From assembly GCA_022036555.1 (NCBI GenBank), contig CM039122.1, forward strand, positions 5,944,289-6,008,288: 64,000 nucleotides of DNA, in the 5' to 3' direction. The notes under the pieces were generated by a model. The model had not been told where the DNA came from and ran no database searches. It was given only the letters and a program-made list of their open reading frames with translations. A program made the translations under genes and the position numbers. This DNA comes from Microstegium vimineum (taxonomy: Eukaryota; Streptophyta; Magnoliopsida; Poales; Poaceae). Below, piece by piece: positions 59,392 through 64,000 of this stretch (position 1 is its first letter; each line of letters starts with the position of its first letter).

Positions 59392-59897
59392 GTAAGACTC
59401 ACTCTCACATTTATCTTCTTTGTTTCTTTACTAGCATACAAACAAATAAAATCATCTCTAGTTCCCTTGTGGATGAGGGTGGCATTATCTGTCAAGAATC
59501 TGTAAATAATCTCTTAAATAAACTACCAAGATCTATTTTTTTTTTTGTTCCTTTGTTGTTTTGGTGTGAAAAATAGAAAAAATGCCATGTTCTCTAAATT
59601 GTTCAAGTTAGGTCAAGGAATGCATTAAGATTATTTGGATTTTGAATTTATTGTTGTCTGAGCAGCAAGTGAGATAAACAAAGATGCGCCCCTAATCTCG
59701 TGTCCCAAGTCCCAATTTAGATTTTTGCAAAAAATCAGTGAAATATGTTTTTACGTCTCCTTATGAAGGGCCAGTATCTACATGACACAGCATTCTGCCT
59801 GGTATATTGCTTACTGCGTATGGTAGACACTGTTTTGCTTGGAGGAGCGTGTGGCATATGATCTAACTGCTGAATAAAAATAGAGCTTATCTATAAC

Positions 59898-60065
59898 CAG
59901 TGTTTTCCTAAATGCTAAATGGTAACAGTTAGCCATTATTCAAGCTAAATGGCCATTTAAATCGGCGAAACAGGCGCTTAAACGGGATAAATGACCGATG
60001 AAATGGAAACAATGTACCACCATGTAGCTTTTAAACGGGCTAAACAATCGTTTAGGCAACAAGTG
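59898..60065. mobile_element. hAT-type MITE, second copy
   Basis: Ends CAGTGTTTTCCTA and TAGGCAACAAGTG (inverted CACTTGTTGCCTA), flanked by TCTATAAC (59890-59897) and TCTATACC (60066-60073), an 8 bp duplication with one change. In reverse it aligns along its whole length with the copy in the CCT intron (shared TTTAGCCCGTTTA, GGTACA, GTTTCCATTT, TTACCATTTAGC). Inserted in the SSADH intron downstream of exon 11. Confidence 0.9.
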
Positions 60066-60096
60066 TCTATACCTCATTAGTAAATAGTTAATACTA

Positions 60097-60339
60097 CTTC
60101 CTCTGATTACAGTGTAAATCCATCTAGGTCTATCATAAATCAAAACATTTTTAAATTTGATCATCAATATCTAAAGTTTTATATAGATTGATAACGCAAG
60201 ATTGAAAGTATTAGTTTCATTTTGAAAATCGTAATTTATAACTCATTATATACTTTTATATATAGATTGGTCATTTTTTTTTAAAAGGGCTTGACTTAGG
60301 ACAAACCTAGATGGGCATTATATTTGCGATTAGAGGAAG
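60097..60339. mobile_element. Stowaway-type MITE next to the hAT MITE
   Basis: CTTCCTCTGATTACAGTGTAAA at the left and TTATATTTGCGATTAGAGGAAG at the right are inverted; TA flanks both ends (60095-60096, 60340-60341). 243 bp. Confidence 0.85.
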
Positions 60340-60638
60340 TACAATTCTTTAGCCCTGTCTACGCTTGCATGAAAAAGGATGTGCATTTTTTGGAGAAAAT
60401 TCCTTGCTTGCCATTGGCATAAACCTACATTCCCATGGCACCTAGAAAACATGATTCCTATATATGACATTGGTATAAATTTGTAATCATTTCCATGCCA
60501 AGGCCATGGTCATTGCCTTAGTTAGGGAACATTCCAGATGCCAGTATTGCCCCTGTCAGCCATCCCCAAATTATAGAGGTGGTTAATGACTAGTGAATGG
60601 GTGACTTGGCGAGGAAGGAGGTGGCGGCGATGGATCTC

Positions 60639-61017
60639 TGATCAGGGAAAGGGGCGGTACGGGTTGCTAGGCGTGTTGGCTATGTGGGCTGCTCTGTGCG
60701 TGGGTGGTCTGGGCTGCGCGGTCGCTGGCTGCACTCGTGGTACTGCTCTGCTGCGAGTGTGACGGCAGTGTGGAGGGAAAGCATGCTATATACTCCTTAG
60801 GTATCCTTGGTGTAGAAAGATAGAGAGATAGAGGAAACACCACACTCCCAATCGGGGGGGGGGGGGGGGGGTGGGCAGCCAATATGGCAGGGTCATATGC
60901 TGTACATAGCAGGTACCAATCCCACAGATTGGGAGGTTGTCATGCGTGTACATGCTTTACATGGCAGGTGCTAATCACACTGATTGCCTGTTACACACTT
61001 GCCTAATATATCTATCA
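60639..61017 (-). mobile_element. 3' LTR of the copia element
   Basis: In the minus direction the LTR begins TGATAGATATATTAGG at 61017, directly after the purine-rich GCAGGAGGC. A TATA box (GAGTATATAGC, minus) is at about 60785-60795. A G18 run is at about 60855-60873. The outer end near 60639 (TGATCA on the plus strand) is a guess, because I could not confirm a target duplication. Confidence 0.55.
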
Positions 61018-64000
61018 GCCTCCTGCAGTCGAAGCGTCAGGAATCCGGATGCAGAGACTGGACCGAAAATCTTCAAACAGCTGAACCGGCAACCCCTTTG
61101 TCATGATGTCAGCGAACTGAAAACGTGAAGGCACATGGAGAACACGAACCTCACCGAGAGCCACCTTCTCACGGACGAAGTGGATGTCAATCTCGATGTG
61201 CTTGGTGCGGCGGTGGTGGACCGGGTTGGCTGTCATGTAGACAGCGCTGACGTTGTCACAGTAGACAACTGTGGCGACCTTCAAGGGAACATGAAGTTCC
61301 TGAAGGAGTTGGCGCAGCCAACAACATTCTGCAACAACGTGAGCAACAACCCGGTACTCGGCCTCTGCACTGGACCGGGACACCGTGGTCTGCCGCTTGG
61401 CCGACCAGGACACCAAACTGTCGCCGAGGAAGACGCAGAACCCTGATGTGGACCGGCGGGAGTCTGGGCACCCTGCCCAGTCGGCATCGGAGTATGCAAT
61501 CAGCTTGTCAACAGGCCCAATGTTGATGTGGAGGCCAGCCGACAGGGTGCCTTTCACGTACCGAAGGATTCGCTTGATCAACGCGAGGTGAGCTTCGCGC
61601 GGGTCATGCATGAAGAGGCACACTTGCTGTACAGCGTATGCCAGGTCGGGGCGAGTGAGCGTCAGGTACTGGAGAGAGCCGGCGAGACTCCGGTACGTGG
61701 CGGGATCAGCAACAGGGGCACCCGCCGAGGCAGAGAGCTTGGCACGAGAGTCAACTGGTGTTGACGTTGAGTGACACTCGACCATGCCCGCCTTCTGAAG
61801 GAGATCCACGGCGTACTGCCGCTGGCTGAGGAAGAGGCCATCGGAGGAGCGAGTGACAGATATACCCAGGAAGTGATGTAGTTTGCCTAGGTCCGTCATG
61901 GCGAACTCAGAGTGAAGGCGGTCGAAGATACGTCGCAGTAGAGCGGTCGAGGAAGCCGTGAGGACGATGTCGTCGACGTACAACAACAGGTAGGCGGAGG
62001 AGCTGCCCTCGGTGTAGATGAAGAGGGAGGCGTCGGTGGCAGAGGCGACGAAGCCGAGCTGTCGGAGAAACGTGGCGAAGCGTTGGTGCCACGCCCGAGG
62101 GGCCTGCTTGAGGTCGTAGAGGGAGCGCTGGAGGAGGCAGACGGCGTCGGGTCGTGCCGGGTCGACGAAGCCGGGGACCTGCTGACAATAGACCGTCTCA
62201 TGCAGGTGACCATGAAGAAATGCATTCTTCACGTCCAGCTGATGGATAGGCCAATGGTGAGATGCCGCGATGCTGAGGACGACCCGAATGGTGGCAGGCT
62301 TGACGACGGGGCTGAACGTCTCGTCGTAGTCGATGTCGTGGCGCTGAGTGAAGCCGCGGACGACCCAACGAGCCTTGTGACGAGCCAGGGTGCCATCAGA
62401 GTGGAATTTGTGCCTGAAAATCCACTTTCCGGTGACCACGTTGGCGCCGGGAGGACGGGGAACGAGGCGCCATTTGTCGTTGTCGACGAGGGCCTTGTAC
62501 TCCTTAGCCATGGCCGCACGCCACTGGGAATCAGCAAGCCCCCCCTGTAATCATGCGGGATGGGCGAGGCAATGGAGTCGGTGGCGACGTGAGCAACCGG
62601 AGGGAACCCGTACCGATCGATAGGCCGGAGGGAGCCTGTCTGCAGGCGCGTCACAGGCCGGCTCAGGGCCGGCGGCGGTGGAGCAGCCACCACAGCCGGG
62701 GCCGGGGCCTGCTGTTCGGAACAGCAGGCTGTTCTGGTGCCGGCGGAGAAGGGGTCGATGCAGTTGGAGCTGTATGCCGCCGGGTGTAAACCCAGAGGGG
62801 TGGGGGACCAACCGGCGCAGGCGGAGGCGCGGCTGGTGCAAGGACAGGGCCAAGCTGTAGAATGGCCGGGTCCTCAGCGAGCTCCTCCAGATGAGCTCGA
62901 CGACGCGGCTGCTCAACGTCGAGCTGCAACGGAGAGACCGCTGCAGTGCGTATCTCCGACACGGGTGAACCTGCAAGAAAGTCCAGAGAGCTTGGTAGCG
63001 CATTGGTGGAGTCAGATCGAAAGGGAAATGTGGTCTCGTCGAAGACAACGTGACGGGAGATGATGATCCGTTTAGTTGTGAGGTCGAGACACCGGTAGCC
63101 CTTATGGGAAGAGGGATAACCAAGAAAGACACAAGCGGTGGGGCGGGGGGCTAGCTTGTGTTTGGAGGTAGCGGTGAGGTTGGGATAGCATAGACAACCG
63201 AAGACACGAAGGGTGGCGTAATCTGGGGGCTGCTGGTGGAGTTGCTCATAGGGGACTTTATGGTGGATGGCTGAACTGGGTGCCTATTGAGGAGATAGGT
63301 GGCTGTGGTGAGCCCCTCGGCCCAGTATTTGGGTGGCATGTGAGCGTGGATGAGGAGTGTGCGACATATATCGTTTAGAGAACGGATGATGCGTTCAGCT
63401 TTGCCGTTTTGAGAGGAGGTGTAAGGGCAGGAGCAGCGTAGGTGAATGCCGCTAGAGGCAAAGAAGGTGGTGAGAGCATGATTTATGAACTCAGTGCCAT
63501 TGTCAGCCTGTAGAGCCTTGACAGGAAGGCTGAACTGTGTGTGGACGTAGGCGCAAAAGTTAATGATGTGAGTGGCTACCTCGGATTTGCGGACGAGTGG
63601 GAACGTCCAGCAGAAGTGGGTGAAATCATCTAGGATGACAAGATAGTACTGCGCACCAGAAATGCTAGCAACCGGGGATGTCCAAACATCACAGTGTACA
63701 AGCTCAAAAGGGAGATATGAAACTGAGCTGGAAGTACCAAAGGGCAGCCGCACATGCTTGCCAAGTTGACACGAGTGACATAGAGTGTGAGCTGATTTAT
63801 TACATGAAATGAAATTATTGTGTCCAAGCAAATCTATGGTGGCAGTGCCTGGATGACCAAGACGATGGTGCCATAGGTCGGTGGAGGTGGCGAGGTTGGC
63901 CTGTGGCATGGCGGGTACGGTGTAGAGACCGTCGGAGCTATTGGAGCGAAGAATCACGCGGCTGGTCTGCAGGTCCTTGACAGAAAAATCAAACGCGTCA
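61015..64000 (-). pseudogene. Ty1/copia pol (integrase, RT, RNase H), frameshifted, runs off the window
   Basis: Read leftward from the window edge: gag-pre-integrase zinc motif HHRLGHPG...CHSCQLGK (about 63750-63870), integrase core with HCDVW, LQADNGTEF and SSQNGKAERI, then RT (GKWIFRHKFHSDG, QLDVKNAFLHG, the YVDD box in LLLYVDDIVLTA) and RNase H (YSDADWAGCPDSRRSTSG, SSAEAEYR, TKHIEIDIHF). RT to RNase H is one open frame (61015-62511, 498 codons). Upstream, the integrase frame shifts at about 63270, and two more shifts occur near 62675 and 62545, the last inside a run of seven C. The element is well preserved and probably young. Gag and the 5' LTR lie to the right of the window. It sits antisense in what is probably SSADH intron 11. 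Confidence 0.88.

Noticed and set aside
60855..60873. Run of 18 G as a functional quadruplex site
   Set aside because: A simple homopolymer in the copia LTR, prone to length error; no evidence of function.

Overview
The window is nuclear DNA of a grass. Evidence: multi-exon genes with short plant-type introns, very GC-rich first exons typical of Poaceae, Stowaway/hAT/Mutator-type MITEs, L1-type LINE ends, and nested Ty3/gypsy, Ty1/copia and CACTA elements with panicoid-looking LTRs. A panicoid species (Sorghum, Miscanthus, Saccharum or a relative) is my best guess, but I cannot prove the species. A run of exactly 100 N (16123-16222) marks a draft-assembly gap.

Left part (1-16122): repeats only. 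A decayed CACTA (En/Spm-type) element reads leftward from its terminal inverted repeat at 15190. Its TNP2-type transposase is broken by frameshifts, stops and a ~3.75 kb LTR-like insertion (7826-11577). Further left a degenerate Ty3/gypsy element (LTR from 5871 to about 7.2 kb, then gag and the start of the protease, minus strand) is itself split by a 2.9 kb solo LTR (1658-4560). A smaller CACTA-like element abuts the assembly gap.

Middle part (16223-34400): the 3' exons of a CYP97B cytochrome P450 (5' part lost in or beyond the gap), a long intergenic stretch with MITEs, a single-exon VQ-motif gene (25546-26289), and 8 kb of intergenic DNA with MITEs, a decayed copia RT fragment and two GC-rich islands that may be captured gene pieces.

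Right part (34641-64000): a gene cluster made of choline-phosphate cytidylyltransferase (+), a HAD-like hydrolase of the HDHD3 type (+), an RlmI-type rRNA cytosine methyltransferase homologue (+), an ALA-interacting subunit/CDC50 protein (-) and succinate-semialdehyde dehydrogenase (+, 3' end beyond the window). The last gene is swollen by a LINE, Stowaway and hAT MITEs and, probably inside its 11th intron, a copia retrotransposon that runs off the right edge. The genes do not form a pathway; each is an independent housekeeping unit (phosphatidylcholine synthesis, hydrolysis, organellar rRNA modification, lipid-flippase chaperoning, GABA shunt).

The most useful observations are: mobile elements with exact target-site duplications (a hAT MITE family present twice, a 632 bp Mutator-type foldback with a 9 bp duplication, a 694 bp hAT element with an 8 bp duplication); two GC-AG introns; and single-base homopolymer frameshifts in two neighbouring conserved genes, which look more like assembly errors than two pseudogenes. 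I found no CRISPR, operon or other clearly novel multi-gene system.
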